From Subdoligranulum variabile (GTDB lineage: Bacteria; Bacillota; Clostridia; Oscillospirales; Ruminococcaceae), in assembly GCA_004554775.1 (NCBI GenBank), contig SFKI01000009.1, positions 8,054 through 72,053 of the forward strand: a DNA stretch of 64,000 nucleotides, in the 5' to 3' direction. This document shows, piece by piece, positions 23,972 to 33,061 of the stretch. The notes under the pieces were generated by a model. The model was not told where the DNA came from, did not search any database, and saw nothing but the letters and a program-made list of their open reading frames with translations. Made by a program: the position numbers and the translations under genes. Positions within the stretch are counted from its first letter, which is position 1, and every line of letters begins with the position of its first letter.

Positions 23972-24652
23972 ATGGAGACTACAATTCGTCCCATTGCCTA
24001 TATAAAAAGTGATTTTACCGATAAATTCGGCATACCGCGCCAAAGCGGCCTGGTGCCGGAGTTGACCGCCCGCATCGTGTTTGAGCCGGAATACCGCGAC
24101 CCCAACGCACTGGTGGGGCTGGATGGCTACAGCCACCTTTGGCTGATATGGCAGTTCTCGACAGTGGCGGCTGAATACGCCGCCGGTAAAAGCTGGCGGC
24201 CCACCGTGCGTCCGCCGCGCCTGGGTGGAAATGCCCGGCGCGGTGTGTTTGCCACCCGCAGCCCGTACCGCCCCAATGCGCTGGGGCTTTCCTGCGTGGA
24301 GCTTGCAGGCATCGAAAACGGTGATATTCTGGTAAAGGGAGCCGACCTTTTGGACGGCACGCCAATCTTTGACATCAAGCCCTACCTGCCGTACGTGGAT
24401 GCCCACCCCGAAGCGCGCGGCGGTTTTACCGAGCAGACGGCGTCCTACGCGCTGAAGGTAAACTGTCCGCAACCGCTTTTGGACAAACTGCCCAAAGAAA
24501 AGCAGGCTGCACTGTTGGGTGTGCTGAAAAACGACCCACGCCCAGCCTACCAGCACGACCCGGACCGTATATATGCCATGGATTTTGGCGGATATCGGGT
24601 ACAGTTCCGGGTAAGTGAGACATCATTAACTGTCATTGACATTCAAAAATAG
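23972..24652 (+). CDS. trmO: tRNA (adenine37-N6)-methyltransferase TrmO (TsaA)
   Basis: TrmO N6-methylates t6A37 in threonine tRNAs using SAM. The 226-residue protein has the beta-barrel TsaA domain: PIAYIKSDFTDKFGIPRQSG, then GLDGYSHLWLIWQF and FATRSPYRPNALGLSCVELA. The C-terminal part DPRPAYQHDPDRIYAMDFGG matches the family extension. The start METTIRPIAY is preferred over an upstream frame because GAGGGGAGAG precedes it and the promoter lies just before. It is transcribed alone. Confidence 0.92.
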   Translation: METTIRPIAYIKSDFTDKFGIPRQSGLVPELTARIVFEPEYRDPNALVGLDGYSHLWLIWQFSTVAAEYAAGKSWRPTVRPPRLGGNARRGVFATRSPYRPNALGLSCVELAGIENGDILVKGADLLDGTPIFDIKPYLPYVDAHPEARGGFTEQTASYALKVNCPQPLLDKLPKEKQAALLGVLKNDPRPAYQHDPDRIYAMDFGGYRVQFRVSETSLTVIDIQK

Positions 24653-24790
24653 TCATACTACCGTTTGCCAAAAAAATAACAGTCCTGAAAATGTCCCTGC
24701 AAAACGGGTAAAAAAACTGCCGTTTGGTGAAAATGGTCAAAATGTACACAACAGACAAAAAAATCTGTGCAATATTCTAAATAAAACCCC

Positions 24791-24820
24791 TTTACGAATG
24801 GGGGCGTTTTTTGGTACAAT
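24791..24820 (+). promoter_or_regulatory. nifJ promoter
   Basis: TTTACG (24791-24796) and an extended -10, TGG plus TACAAT (24815-24820), are 18 bp apart. The 300-bp gap upstream of nifJ otherwise shows no recognisable gene; a leader of about 125 bases precedes the start codon. Confidence 0.6.
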
Positions 24821-24953
24821 AAAGCTATGCAAAAGCGTTTATCTATCAGTGTGCCCGGAGCAAAATACAGGCCGCTGGTAAGTAGGCGTGGGCCCGTGCG
24901 GCATGACACCCGCGCGGAATGCAATACACTCTAATGAAAACGGAGGAAGAAAA

Positions 24954-27900
24954 ATGCCCAGAGCAAAACAGTCTATGGACGGCAATACCGCTGCGGCGCA
25001 TGTAGCTTATGCATTCACCGACGTGGCTGCCATCTACCCCATCACCCCCTCCAGCCCCATGGCCGACACTGTTGACCAGTGGAGTGCTGCTGGCCTGAAG
25101 AACATCTTCGGCAACCAGGTCAAGGTTGTTGAGATGGAATCCGAGGCCGGTGCTGCCGGCGCCGTGCACGGCTCCCTCGGCACTGGTGCTATCACCACCA
25201 CCTTCACCGCCTCTCAGGGCCTGCTGCTGATGATCCCCAACATGTACAAGATCGCAGCTGAGCAGCTGCCCTGCGTCTTCGACGTGTCTGCCCGTACCGT
25301 TGCTACCCAGTCCCTGAACATCTTCGGTGACCACAGCGACGTTATGGCTGTTCGTCAGACCGGCTTCGCCATGCTGGCTGAGAGCAACCCGCAGGAAGTT
25401 ATGGATCTGTCTCCCGTGGCTCATCTGTCTGCCATCGAGGGTCATGTTCCCTTCGTGAACTTCTTCGACGGCTTCCGTACTTCTCACGAGATCCAGAAGA
25501 TCGAGAAGTGGGACTACGCCGATCTGAAGGAAATGTGCAACATGGAGGCTGTCGAGGAGTTCCGTGCCAAGGCTCTGAACCCCGAGCATCCCAAGATGCG
25601 CGGTTCGCACGAGAACGGCGACGTCTTCTTCCAGCATCGTGAGGCTTGCAACCCCGCTTACGAGGCCCTGCCCGCTGTTGTTGAGAAGTACATGGCCAAG
25701 ATCAACGAAAAGCTGGGCACCAACTACGACCTGTTCAACTACTACGGCGCTGAGGATGCTGACCGCGTTATCATCGCCATGGGCTCCATCTGCGACGTCG
25801 CAGAGGAAGTTGTTGATTACCTGACCGCGAAGGGTGAGAAGGTTGGCCTGGTTCTGGTCCGCCTGTATCGTCCCTGGGTGTCTTCTGCTCTGCTGAAGGT
25901 CCTGCCCAAGACTGTCAAGAAGATCGCCGTTCTGGATCGCACCAAGGAGCCCGGCTCTCTGGGCGAGCCCCTGTACCTGGATGTCGCCACCACTCTGCGT
26001 GAGGCTGGCATGAACGACGTTGTCTTGACCGGCGGCCGCTACGGCCTGGGCTCCAAGGACACCCCGCCGTCCTCTGTCTTTGCTATCTACACCGAGCTGG
26101 AGAAGGATGCTCCGAAGCCTCGCTTCACCATCGGTATCACCGACGACGTGACCAACCTCAGCCTGCCTGAAGTCAAGCCCGCCCCCATCACCTCCGCCCC
26201 CGGCACCAAAGAGTGCAAGTTCTGGGGTCTCGGCGGCGACGGTACTGTCGGTGCCAACAAGAACTCCACCAAGATCATCGGCGACCATACTGACAAGTAC
26301 ATTCAGGCTTACTTCCAGTATGACTCCAAGAAGACCGGTGGCGTTACCATCAGCCATCTGCGTTTCGGCGACAAGCCCATCCGCAGCCCCTACTACATCA
26401 ACCAGGCTGACTTCGTGGCTTGCCACAACCCCGCTTACATCCACATGGGCATGAAGATGGTCCAGGATGTCAAGCCGGGCGGCGTCTTCATGATCAACTG
26501 CCAGTGGACCGATGAGGAACTGGACGAGCATCTGAACGCTGCTGATAAGAAGTACATTGCTGACAACAACATTCAGCTGTACACCATCAACGCCATTGAT
26601 AAGGCTATCGAGATCGGTATGGGCAAGCGCACCAACACCATCTTGCAGTCTGCCTTCTTCAAGCTGGCTGACGTCATGCCCATCGACGACGCCGTCGAGT
26701 ACATGAAGGCCGCCGCCAAGAAGAGTTATGGCAAGAAGGGCGACGCTGTCGTCCAGATGAACTGGAAGGCTATCGACGCCGGCCTGGACGCTGTCCATAA
26801 GGTCGAGGTCCCCGCCTCCTGGTCCAACCCCGCTGCTGATCCGGCTCCGAAGGCCCTGAAGGGACCCGATGCCCTGGTCAAGCAGATCCGCGATATCATG
26901 GAGCCCATCGCCCGTATGGACGGCGACAGCCTGCCTGTTTCTGCCTTCGAGGGCAACGTCAACGGCGAGTGGGAGCAGGGTGCTTCTGCTTACGAGAAGC
27001 GCGGCACTGCTGTTATGGTTCCCGAGTGGTATGCTGACAAGTGCATCCAGTGCAACCAGTGTGCATTCGTTTGCTCTCACGCTACCATCCGTCCGTTCTG
27101 CCTGACTGCTGATGAGGCTGCCAATGCTCCTGAGAGCACCAAGCTGGCCGACACCAAGCCCAAGGCAAGCGAGTACAAGTTCACCATGGCTGTTTCTCCT
27201 CTGGACTGCATGGGCTGCGGCGAGTGCGTTACCGTCTGCCCGACCAAGGCCATCGAGATGAAGCCGCAGGAGAGCCAGTCCGCTCAGCAGGCTGCTTTCG
27301 ACTACTGCGTCGAGAACATCCGCAAGAAGGACAACATCCCCGGCGTTGTTTCCGAGGTCTCTGTCAAGGGTTCTCAGTTCAACCAGCCGCTGCTTGAGTT
27401 CTCCGGCTCCTGCGCAGGCTGCGCCGAGACCTCTTATGCACGCCTGATCACCCAGCTGTTCGGCGAGAAGATGTTCATCTCCAACGCCACCGGCTGCTCC
27501 TCCATCTGGGGTGGTACTGCTTCTATCAGCCCGTACACCACCAACAAAGAGTCTGGCCATGGCCCCGCCTGGATCAACTCTCTGTTCGAGGACAACGCTG
27601 AGCACGGCTTGGGCATGCAGATCGGTTATGAGACTGTCCGCGCCAACCTGATCACCAAGGTTGAGGCCCTGAAGGGTAAGAATGCTGACCTGGATGCTGT
27701 CATCGACAACTTCCTGGCCACCAAGAACAACACCAAGGCTAACGATGCCCCCGCAAAGGCTCTGGTCGCAGCTCTCGAGGCTGACGGCAGCGCCGAGGCT
27801 GCTGAGATCCTGAAGGACAAGCAGTACCTGGCCAAGAAGAGCTTCTGGATCTTCGGCGGCGACGGCTGGGCTTACGATATCGGTTACGGCGGTCTGGATC

Positions 27901-28493
27901 ACGTCCTGGCTTCCGGCCACGATGTCAATGTTATGGTCTTCGACACCGAGATGTACTCCAACACCGGCGGACAGGCTTCCAAGGCCTCCAACATCGGTGA
28001 GGTCTGCCAGTTCGCTGCTGCTGGTAAGGAAATCAGCAAGAAGTCTCTGGCTGAGATCTGCATGACCTACGGCTACATCTATGTTGCCCAGATCGCTCTG
28101 GGTGCCAACATGGCTCAGGCTGTTAAGGCTATTGCCGAGGCCGAGGCTTATCCCGGCCCGTCCATCATCATCGGCTACGCTCCCTGCGAGCTGCACGGTG
28201 TTAAGGGCGGCATGACTAACTGCCAGAACGAGATGAAGAAGGCTGTTGAGGCTGGTTACTGGAACCTGTTCACCTTCAACCCGGCTAACAAGGCTGAGGG
28301 CAAGAACCCGTTCACCCTGACCTCCAAGGCTGGCAACATGGACAAGTACCAGGACTTCCTGGCCAACGAGACCCGTTACAGCCGTCTGGCCCGCGCCTTC
28401 CCGGATCGCGCCAAGGAGCTGTTCGAGAAGAACCAGGCTGCTGCCGATGCCCGTTACACTCACCTGACCAAGCTGGTTGACCTGTACAAGTAA
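24954..28493 (+). CDS. nifJ: Pyruvate:ferredoxin (flavodoxin) oxidoreductase
   Basis: This 1179-residue homodimeric PFOR oxidises pyruvate to acetyl-CoA and CO2 with thiamine diphosphate, passing electrons to ferredoxin. It is central to anaerobic energy metabolism. Domain order: pyrimidine-binding domain with YPITPSSPMAD (near residues 30-40), the EFR/GHGSLG region and the CoA domain. Then come two 4Fe-4S clusters, CIQCNQCAFVCSHATIRP and CMGCGECVTVCPTKAIEM, and the ThDP domain with GDGWAYDIGYGGLDH. The cluster near CSGSCAGCAETSY provides further cysteines. AACGGAGGAAG precedes the start. Its codons lean visibly to GCT, GTT and TCT compared with neighbours, in keeping with very high expression. 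Confidence 0.97.
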   Translation: MPRAKQSMDGNTAAAHVAYAFTDVAAIYPITPSSPMADTVDQWSAAGLKNIFGNQVKVVEMESEAGAAGAVHGSLGTGAITTTFTASQGLLLMIPNMYKIAAEQLPCVFDVSARTVATQSLNIFGDHSDVMAVRQTGFAMLAESNPQEVMDLSPVAHLSAIEGHVPFVNFFDGFRTSHEIQKIEKWDYADLKEMCNMEAVEEFRAKALNPEHPKMRGSHENGDVFFQHREACNPAYEALPAVVEKYMAKINEKLGTNYDLFNYYGAEDADRVIIAMGSICDVAEEVVDYLTAKGEKVGLVLVRLYRPWVSSALLKVLPKTVKKIAVLDRTKEPGSLGEPLYLDVATTLREAGMNDVVLTGGRYGLGSKDTPPSSVFAIYTELEKDAPKPRFTIGITDDVTNLSLPEVKPAPITSAPGTKECKFWGLGGDGTVGANKNSTKIIGDHTDKYIQAYFQYDSKKTGGVTISHLRFGDKPIRSPYYINQADFVACHNPAYIHMGMKMVQDVKPGGVFMINCQWTDEELDEHLNAADKKYIADNNIQLYTINAIDKAIEIGMGKRTNTILQSAFFKLADVMPIDDAVEYMKAAAKKSYGKKGDAVVQMNWKAIDAGLDAVHKVEVPASWSNPAADPAPKALKGPDALVKQIRDIMEPIARMDGDSLPVSAFEGNVNGEWEQGASAYEKRGTAVMVPEWYADKCIQCNQCAFVCSHATIRPFCLTADEAANAPESTKLADTKPKASEYKFTMAVSPLDCMGCGECVTVCPTKAIEMKPQESQSAQQAAFDYCVENIRKKDNIPGVVSEVSVKGSQFNQPLLEFSGSCAGCAETSYARLITQLFGEKMFISNATGCSSIWGGTASISPYTTNKESGHGPAWINSLFEDNAEHGLGMQIGYETVRANLITKVEALKGKNADLDAVIDNFLATKNNTKANDAPAKALVAALEADGSAEAAEILKDKQYLAKKSFWIFGGDGWAYDIGYGGLDHVLASGHDVNVMVFDTEMYSNTGGQASKASNIGEVCQFAAAGKEISKKSLAEICMTYGYIYVAQIALGANMAQAVKAIAEAEAYPGPSIIIGYAPCELHGVKGGMTNCQNEMKKAVEAGYWNLFTFNPANKAEGKNPFTLTSKAGNMDKYQDFLANETRYSRLARAFPDRAKELFEKNQAAADARYTHLTKLVDLYK

Positions 28494-28521
28494 TCTTGCA
28501 TAGGCACCGTTTAACGGCATA

Positions 28522-28559
28522 AAACAGGCCCCACCTGCTTACGCAGGTGGGGCCTGTTT
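28522..28559 (+). terminator. nifJ terminator
   Basis: AAACAGGCCCCACCTGC and its complement form a perfect 17-bp stem around TTAC, followed by GTTTTGAT. Confidence 0.9.
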
Positions 28560-28582
28560 GTTTTGATGCGCCGTGATTTCCT

Positions 28583-28620
28583 GTTCTTTCTTTACAAAGA
28601 AAGAACCAAAGAAATTCTAA
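28583..28620 (+). repeat. Palindrome element (left arm of composite B)
   Basis: GTTCTTTCTTT and AAAGAAAGAAC flank ACA... in a near-perfect palindrome followed by CAAAGAAATTCTAA. It is paired with an inverted copy at 28671-28702. Confidence 0.75.
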
Positions 28621-28623
28621 ACA

Positions 28624-28662
28624 AAAATGGGTGGTATGGCCGCAGGCCATACCACCCATTTT
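28624..28662. terminator. Long hairpin, core of composite B
   Basis: An 18-bp perfect stem (AAAATGGGTGGTATGGCC and complement) with loop GCA lies between the convergent nifJ and uppP genes. Its sequence is unrelated to the cores of composites A and C except for a GGCC-rich tip shared with C. It is likely a terminator for uppP and a backup for nifJ. Confidence 0.75.
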
Positions 28663-28670
28663 AATTAAAA

Positions 28671-28702
28671 ATTCTTTTGGTCCTTTTCTTATAAGAAAAG
28701 GA
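28671..28702 (-). repeat. Palindrome element (right arm of composite B)
   Basis: Reading leftward, GTCCTTTTCTTAT and AAGAAAAGGAC are followed by CAAAAGAATTTTTAATT. It lies just after the uppP stop. Confidence 0.7.
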
Positions 28703-28719
28703 CAGAGAACCTCGTCATG

Positions 28720-29580
28720 TCACGCCAGCACGAAGGTTTGCAGTGCCCAGATACCCAGGACAAGGATGCCGAGGGCGATGCGGTACCAGCCGAATGCGGT
28801 GAAGGTGTGTTTCTTGACGTAGTTCATCAGGAAACGGATCGCCAGCATCGACACCACGAAAGCCACAATGCAGCCCACCAGCAGGGCCGAAATCTCAGCC
28901 AGGGTGAACACACCTCCTTTGGCCAGGAACTTGACCAGCTTCAGGCCCGAGGCGCCCGCCATAACGGGAATTGCCAGGAAGAAGGTAAACTGCGACGCTG
29001 CCGGGCGGCTCATACCGCAGAGCAGGCCGCCAATGATAGTAGAACCGCTGCGGGATGTGCCGGGAATCAGCGCCAGTACCTGCCAGGCACCCACAATCAG
29101 CGCCTGTTTGTAGGTGATGCGGCTCAGCTTCGTGGTGGTCGGTACGCGGGGACGGCGTTCAATCATGATAAATGCAATACCATAGATAATCAACATCAGG
29201 GCTACGGTAATGCTGTTGTACAGGTGCGCGTCCAGCCAGTCATCCAGCAGCAGACCCAGTACCGCTGCCGGTACACAGGCTACAATGATCTTGCACCACA
29301 GGCGCACCACCGGCCAACGGAAATGCCGGGAAAACCCGGAATCCCGCCCGTTGTCCGCACAGAAAGGCCAGAGTTTTTTAAAGTACAACACTACGACTGC
29401 CAGAATCGCACCCAGCTGAATGACCACGCGGAACATCTCCATAAACTCAGTGCTGAAACTGAATTTAAGCACCTGTTCCGCCAAAATCATGTGGCCGGTA
29501 CTGGAAATAGGCAGCCATTCGGTAATGCCCTCAATAACGCCGTACGCCACTGAGCGCAGAATATCCAAGAAAAATTCCAT
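28720..29580 (-). CDS. uppP: Undecaprenyl-diphosphatase UppP (BacA)
   Basis: UppP recycles the lipid carrier by removing a phosphate from undecaprenyl diphosphate at the outer face of the membrane, feeding peptidoglycan synthesis. The catalytic motifs GVIEGITEWLPISSTGHMIL (residues about 12-31) and PGTSRSGSTI are intact. About seven to eight hydrophobic helices span 286 residues. The start MEFFLDILRSVAYG follows AAAGGAGG; a longer N-terminal reading is rejected. It is transcribed alone and converges on nifJ. Confidence 0.95.
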   Translation of the reverse strand: MEFFLDILRSVAYGVIEGITEWLPISSTGHMILAEQVLKFSFSTEFMEMFRVVIQLGAILAVVVLYFKKLWPFCADNGRDSGFSRHFRWPVVRLWCKIIVACVPAAVLGLLLDDWLDAHLYNSITVALMLIIYGIAFIMIERRPRVPTTTKLSRITYKQALIVGAWQVLALIPGTSRSGSTIIGGLLCGMSRPAASQFTFFLAIPVMAGASGLKLVKFLAKGGVFTLAEISALLVGCIVAFVVSMLAIRFLMNYVKKHTFTAFGWYRIALGILVLGIWALQTFVLA

Positions 29581-29757
29581 TGGGGTAAAGCCTCCTTTAT
29601 AAAGTATATCATACCATAAAATGTCGAATGTGACACACGTTTTCAAGAATTTTACAAGGAATTTCCGGGTTTGCAGTTGATTTGGACAAATTCGCCTTGC
29701 TGTTTTTGGCAAATGCAACTATAATAAGGAAGAACTTGAAAATTTGAGGTGAAGGAA

Positions 29758-30417
29758 ATGTATAAAACCGTCCTGTTTGATTTGGATGGCACTTTGCTGA
29801 ATACGATCGACGACCTAGCGGATTCTGCCAACCGCGTGTGTAAGGCCCACGGCTGGCCCGAACACGAAACTGCGAAATACCGCTATTTTGTCGGCAACGG
29901 CATCCCGAAGCTGGTCGAGCGCTTCAGCCCCGAGGACCAGCGTGACCCTGAAACACTGCAAAAAACACTGGCCGAGTTTGATACAGTATATGGCGCGCAC
30001 ATGCACGACAAAACCGCCCCATATCCCGGTATGCCGGAACTGCTGGCGCGTTTGCAAGCCAATGGCGTGCGGATGGCTGTGTTCTCCAATAAGGCTGATG
30101 AATTTGCCCGCGCTGTCGTGGCACGGTACTTTGACAGCAGCCTGTTTGAGATCGTGCGCGGTGCGCTGCCTGATGTGCCCACCAAACCCGCCCCGCAGGG
30201 TACCCGCGCCTTGATGCAAAAGCTGGGTGTGACCGCCGAAAGCGGGGATGTGCTGTACGTAGGTGACAGCAACGTGGACGTTGAGACCGCGCACAATGCC
30301 GGGCTGCCCTGCTGCGGCGTGCTGTGGGGCTTCCGCACGCGGGAAGAATTGCAGCAGGCCGGGGCTGAATACCTGGCTGGCACGATGCAGGACCTGGAAA
30401 AAGTGGTTTTGGAATAA
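29758..30417 (+). CDS. HAD-family hydrolase, phosphoglycolate-phosphatase-like
   Basis: This 219-residue enzyme has HAD motif I FDLDGTLLNT with both aspartates, motif II VFSNK (the S of FSN), motif III with the lysine in TKPAPQGTRAL, and motif IV VGDSNVDVETAHNAG. An alpha-helical C1 cap lies between motifs I and II (residues about 18-80). The Gph/PGMB subfamily removes phosphate from small metabolites; the exact substrate is unknown. GAGGTGAAGG precedes the ATG. It starts a short rightward operon with an aminotransferase. Confidence 0.88.
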   Translation: MYKTVLFDLDGTLLNTIDDLADSANRVCKAHGWPEHETAKYRYFVGNGIPKLVERFSPEDQRDPETLQKTLAEFDTVYGAHMHDKTAPYPGMPELLARLQANGVRMAVFSNKADEFARAVVARYFDSSLFEIVRGALPDVPTKPAPQGTRALMQKLGVTAESGDVLYVGDSNVDVETAHNAGLPCCGVLWGFRTREELQQAGAEYLAGTMQDLEKVVLE

Positions 30418-30474
30418 GCGCGAAAAATCAGACTTCGCAGGAACCACGGATTTTCGCAAAGGAGTGTTGTTATT

Positions 30475-31677
30475 ATGATCGCACAGCATTACAAAGACAT
30501 GCTGGGGGCAAAATCGGTCATCCGCCAGATCTCCGAATGGAGCACCGCCCGCGGCGCTGAGATCGGGTACGAGAACGTGTTTGACTACTCGCTGGGCAAC
30601 CCCTCGGTGCCCGCGCCGCAGAAATTTACCGACGTCTGCCTTGATTTGCTTGAGCATGTCGACCCGGTCACGCTGCACGGCTACACGCCCACGCTGACCC
30701 TGCCCGATGTGCGCGCCAAGGTGGCCGAAAGCCTGAACCGCCGCTTTGGAATGGACTACACCGGCGACCATATCTTTATGACGACCGGTGCCGCCGGTGC
30801 GTTGGCCCACGCCGTGCGCTGCATCGCCGTGCCGGGGCAAAACATTGTCACCTTTGCGCCGTTTTTTCCTGAGTACAAGCCCTATGTTGAGGGCGCGGGC
30901 CTGACCCTGCGCGTTGCCCCGCCCCGGTGCGAGGATTTTCAGATCAATTTTGCTGCACTGGACGGCCTGATGGATGAGAACACGGCCGCCGTGCTCATCA
31001 ACTCACCCAACAACCCCAGCGGCACGGCCTACAGTGCCGAAACGCTGACACAGTTGGCCGATTACCTGAAAAAGAAGAGCACCGAATACGGCCACCATAT
31101 CTTCCTGATTTCGGACGAGCCGTACCGCGAGATTGCATTCGGCGGCAAAACGATTCCGTATCCTGCAAAATTCTACGATGATACGCTTACATGCTACTCG
31201 TTCTCCAAGAGCTTGAGCGTACCCGGCGAGCGTATCGGCTATGTCGCGGCCAACCCTCGCTGCGAGGATGCTGCCTACATCGTGCCAATGTGCGGGCAGA
31301 TCTCCCGCGGGACCGGCCACAACTGCCCGTCCGGCCTGTTCCAGCGTGCTGTGGCCGAATGCCTGGAGGAGACCAGTGACCTGTCTGTCTACGAGACCAA
31401 TATGGAGCTGATCTACGACGAGTTGAAAGCACTGGGCTTTACCGTCTGCAAGCCGGACGGCACGTTCTACATCTTCCCGAAAGCACTGGAGGAGGACGCC
31501 AAAAGCTTCTGCCAAAAGGCTATGAAGTACGACCTGGCCCTTGTGCCGGGCGACAGCTTCGGCTGCCCGGGCTATTTCCGCATGGCTTACTGCATCGAGA
31601 CCGAGAAAGTCCGCCGCAGCTTTGTTGCCCTTGAAAAATTTGTAAGCACCGAGTACGGTGCGACCAAACAACAATAA
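30475..31677 (+). CDS. Pyridoxal-phosphate class I/II aminotransferase
   Basis: This 400-residue fold-type I aminotransferase shows SLGNPSVPAPQ near the start, GAAGALAHAVRCI (phosphate-binding region), INSPNNPSGTAYS, SDEPYREIAF and the Schiff-base lysine in SFSKSLSVPGERIGYV. A C-terminal arginine in CPGYFRMAYC fits the carboxylate-binding arginine of the aspartate aminotransferase family. The ribosome-binding site is AAAGGAGTG. The substrate is not evident; aspartate or aromatic amino acids are possible. It lies between the HAD gene and an L,D-transpeptidase gene that starts ten bases after its stop. Confidence 0.9.
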   Translation: MIAQHYKDMLGAKSVIRQISEWSTARGAEIGYENVFDYSLGNPSVPAPQKFTDVCLDLLEHVDPVTLHGYTPTLTLPDVRAKVAESLNRRFGMDYTGDHIFMTTGAAGALAHAVRCIAVPGQNIVTFAPFFPEYKPYVEGAGLTLRVAPPRCEDFQINFAALDGLMDENTAAVLINSPNNPSGTAYSAETLTQLADYLKKKSTEYGHHIFLISDEPYREIAFGGKTIPYPAKFYDDTLTCYSFSKSLSVPGERIGYVAANPRCEDAAYIVPMCGQISRGTGHNCPSGLFQRAVAECLEETSDLSVYETNMELIYDELKALGFTVCKPDGTFYIFPKALEEDAKSFCQKAMKYDLALVPGDSFGCPGYFRMAYCIETEKVRRSFVALEKFVSTEYGATKQQ

Positions 31678-31686
31678 GGAGTATCT

Positions 31687-32661
31687 ATGACGATCGTACG
31701 CCGTATTTTGACAGTTCTGCTGGCGGTTTTGCTGCTTTGTGCCTGCGGGCAGGGGGCAGGCAAAGATGTGGTATCGGAAGTGGAGCAGGAGGTCGAACAG
31801 GAAGTGGAGACCGTGGTCGAGGAAATCGAACCGACCCCGGAACCCACCCAGACCCCCGAGGAAGCCAAGGCAATGGCTTCGACAGCCAGCAATGCCACCA
31901 AGGATGCCCCGCAGATTACCGACCCATCGACCTGGAACGAATCCGGCAAGAAGATCATGGAAGCGCTGGAAACCAAGTATGCCCCCTACGGCATGACCTT
32001 GCAGGCCAAAGAAGGCAAGCCCTACTTTCTGGCAGTGAACCGCGATGCCAACGTGGTGACGGTCTACACCGCCGATGAGGATGGCCGTTACACCGTGCCC
32101 TTTATGGCGATGGTGTGCAGCGGCGGCGTCGATACCCCGCTTGGCTACTTTGCCACGCCGGTCGACTACCAGTGGCGGCTGCTGATGGGCCCGAGCTACG
32201 GCCAGTATGCCACCCGTATTTTTGACTCGTACCTCTTCCACAGCGTACCGTACTACAGCCAGCATAAGGACGATATCGAGTACGACGAGTATAATCTTCT
32301 GGGCACTTCTGCCAGCCTGGGCTGCATCCGGCTTGAGGTGGTCGATGTCAAGTGGATCTACGATAACTGCCCGCTGGGCACGCCGGTGTTGATCTATGCA
32401 GATTCCGAGAACCCCGGCCCCATGGGCAAGCCCGGCACGATCTACACCGACCCCACCGACACCGAAAAGCGCGGCTGGGATCCCACCGACCCCGACCCGG
32501 CCAACCCCTGGGATGATGCTTTTGAAACGGGCACGACCATCCGCAGCCAGGCTGCCTGGGACCAGTGGGAAGCCGAGCACGAAAACTGGCAGTCCAGCCT
32601 GACCCCCACCAACTTGCAGGGTTGGAGCACCGATTCCAGCATCGCGGGCACCCGCGGCTAA
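31687..32661 (+). CDS. L,D-transpeptidase (YkuD) lipoprotein
   Basis: This 324-residue protein begins with a lipoprotein signal, ILTVLLAVLLLCAC, placing a lipid-anchored cysteine near residue 20. A glutamate/valine-rich and PTPEPTQTPEE spacer follows. The YkuD domain (about residues 110-240) holds the catalytic motif with HSVPYYSQ and the pair SLGCIRLEVVD, where the cysteine forms the acyl-enzyme for 3-3 peptidoglycan crosslinks or protein anchoring. The C-terminal 80 residues are acidic, rich in P, D and W, and of unknown role. It shares an operon with the aminotransferase. Confidence 0.9.
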   Translation: MTIVRRILTVLLAVLLLCACGQGAGKDVVSEVEQEVEQEVETVVEEIEPTPEPTQTPEEAKAMASTASNATKDAPQITDPSTWNESGKKIMEALETKYAPYGMTLQAKEGKPYFLAVNRDANVVTVYTADEDGRYTVPFMAMVCSGGVDTPLGYFATPVDYQWRLLMGPSYGQYATRIFDSYLFHSVPYYSQHKDDIEYDEYNLLGTSASLGCIRLEVVDVKWIYDNCPLGTPVLIYADSENPGPMGKPGTIYTDPTDTEKRGWDPTDPDPANPWDDAFETGTTIRSQAAWDQWEAEHENWQSSLTPTNLQGWSTDSSIAGTRG

Positions 32662-32672
32662 AGGCATAAAGC

Positions 32673-32707
32673 AAAAGAGCCTGTCCCTTTCCGGGGCAGG
32701 CTCTTTT
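32673..32707 (+). terminator. Terminator after the L,D-transpeptidase
   Basis: AAAAGAGCCTGTCCC and GGGGCAGGCTCTTTT form a 15-bp stem with one G-T pair and a TTTTATG tail. A-runs on the left allow use from the opposite side by the ACP-like gene. Confidence 0.88.
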
Positions 32708-32728
32708 ATGTTACAGGTTGGGTAAGGG

Positions 32729-32968
32729 TCACAGATCCGCGTTTTCTTCGGTGTCGTGGACAAAGCGCCAAAGCTCGCCAACCGTGAAGTCAACGCTTAA
32801 ATCGCTTTCGTCGATCTCCACGCCCAATGCTTCGCCCAGGCCCCAGGCCAGCTCAACCATATCCTCATGGTCAGCGCCCAGATCGGCCAGCGCAACACCG
32901 CGTTCCAGCTCGGACGTGTCGCAGCTGAACTGCTCTGCCAACAGCTCTTGCAATTCTTCAAAAGTCAC
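32729..32968 (-). CDS. Acyl-carrier-protein-like protein without the phosphopantetheine serine
   Basis: This 79-residue acidic protein has the length and helix pattern of acyl carrier proteins: MTFEELQELLAEQF, then LADLGADHEDMVELAWGL and LSVDFTVGELWRFV. The family attachment motif is DSL; here it reads D33-H34-E35, so the serine that carries 4'-phosphopantetheine is absent (codon CAT, read directly). It therefore cannot be loaded as a normal ACP. It may be a partner or regulatory ACP fold, or a decayed paralogue. It stands alone between a convergent L,D-transpeptidase gene and ftsH, which is transcribed in the same direction upstream. Confidence 0.75.
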   Translation of the reverse strand: MTFEELQELLAEQFSCDTSELERGVALADLGADHEDMVELAWGLGEALGVEIDESDLSVDFTVGELWRFVHDTEENADL

Positions 32969-33061
32969 TCCGTATTGCCCCCTCTCACTGGCAGGTTTTC
33001 TTTAATGATACAGGGCACAGCGGCGTTCGTCAAGAGAAAATTGAACAAAAAGCATCCAAAA

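Noticed and set aside
24827..24931. A short frame (MQKRLSISVPGAKYRPL) directly after the nifJ promoter
   Set aside because: It would begin at or before the predicted transcription start and has no Shine-Dalgarno; it is most likely untranslated leader.
24846..28520. A long open frame antisense to nifJ (over 1,200 codons)
   Set aside because: It mirrors the strong codon bias of nifJ, has no ribosome-binding site and a low-complexity Leu/Gly/Val/Asp composition. It is a shadow of the real gene.
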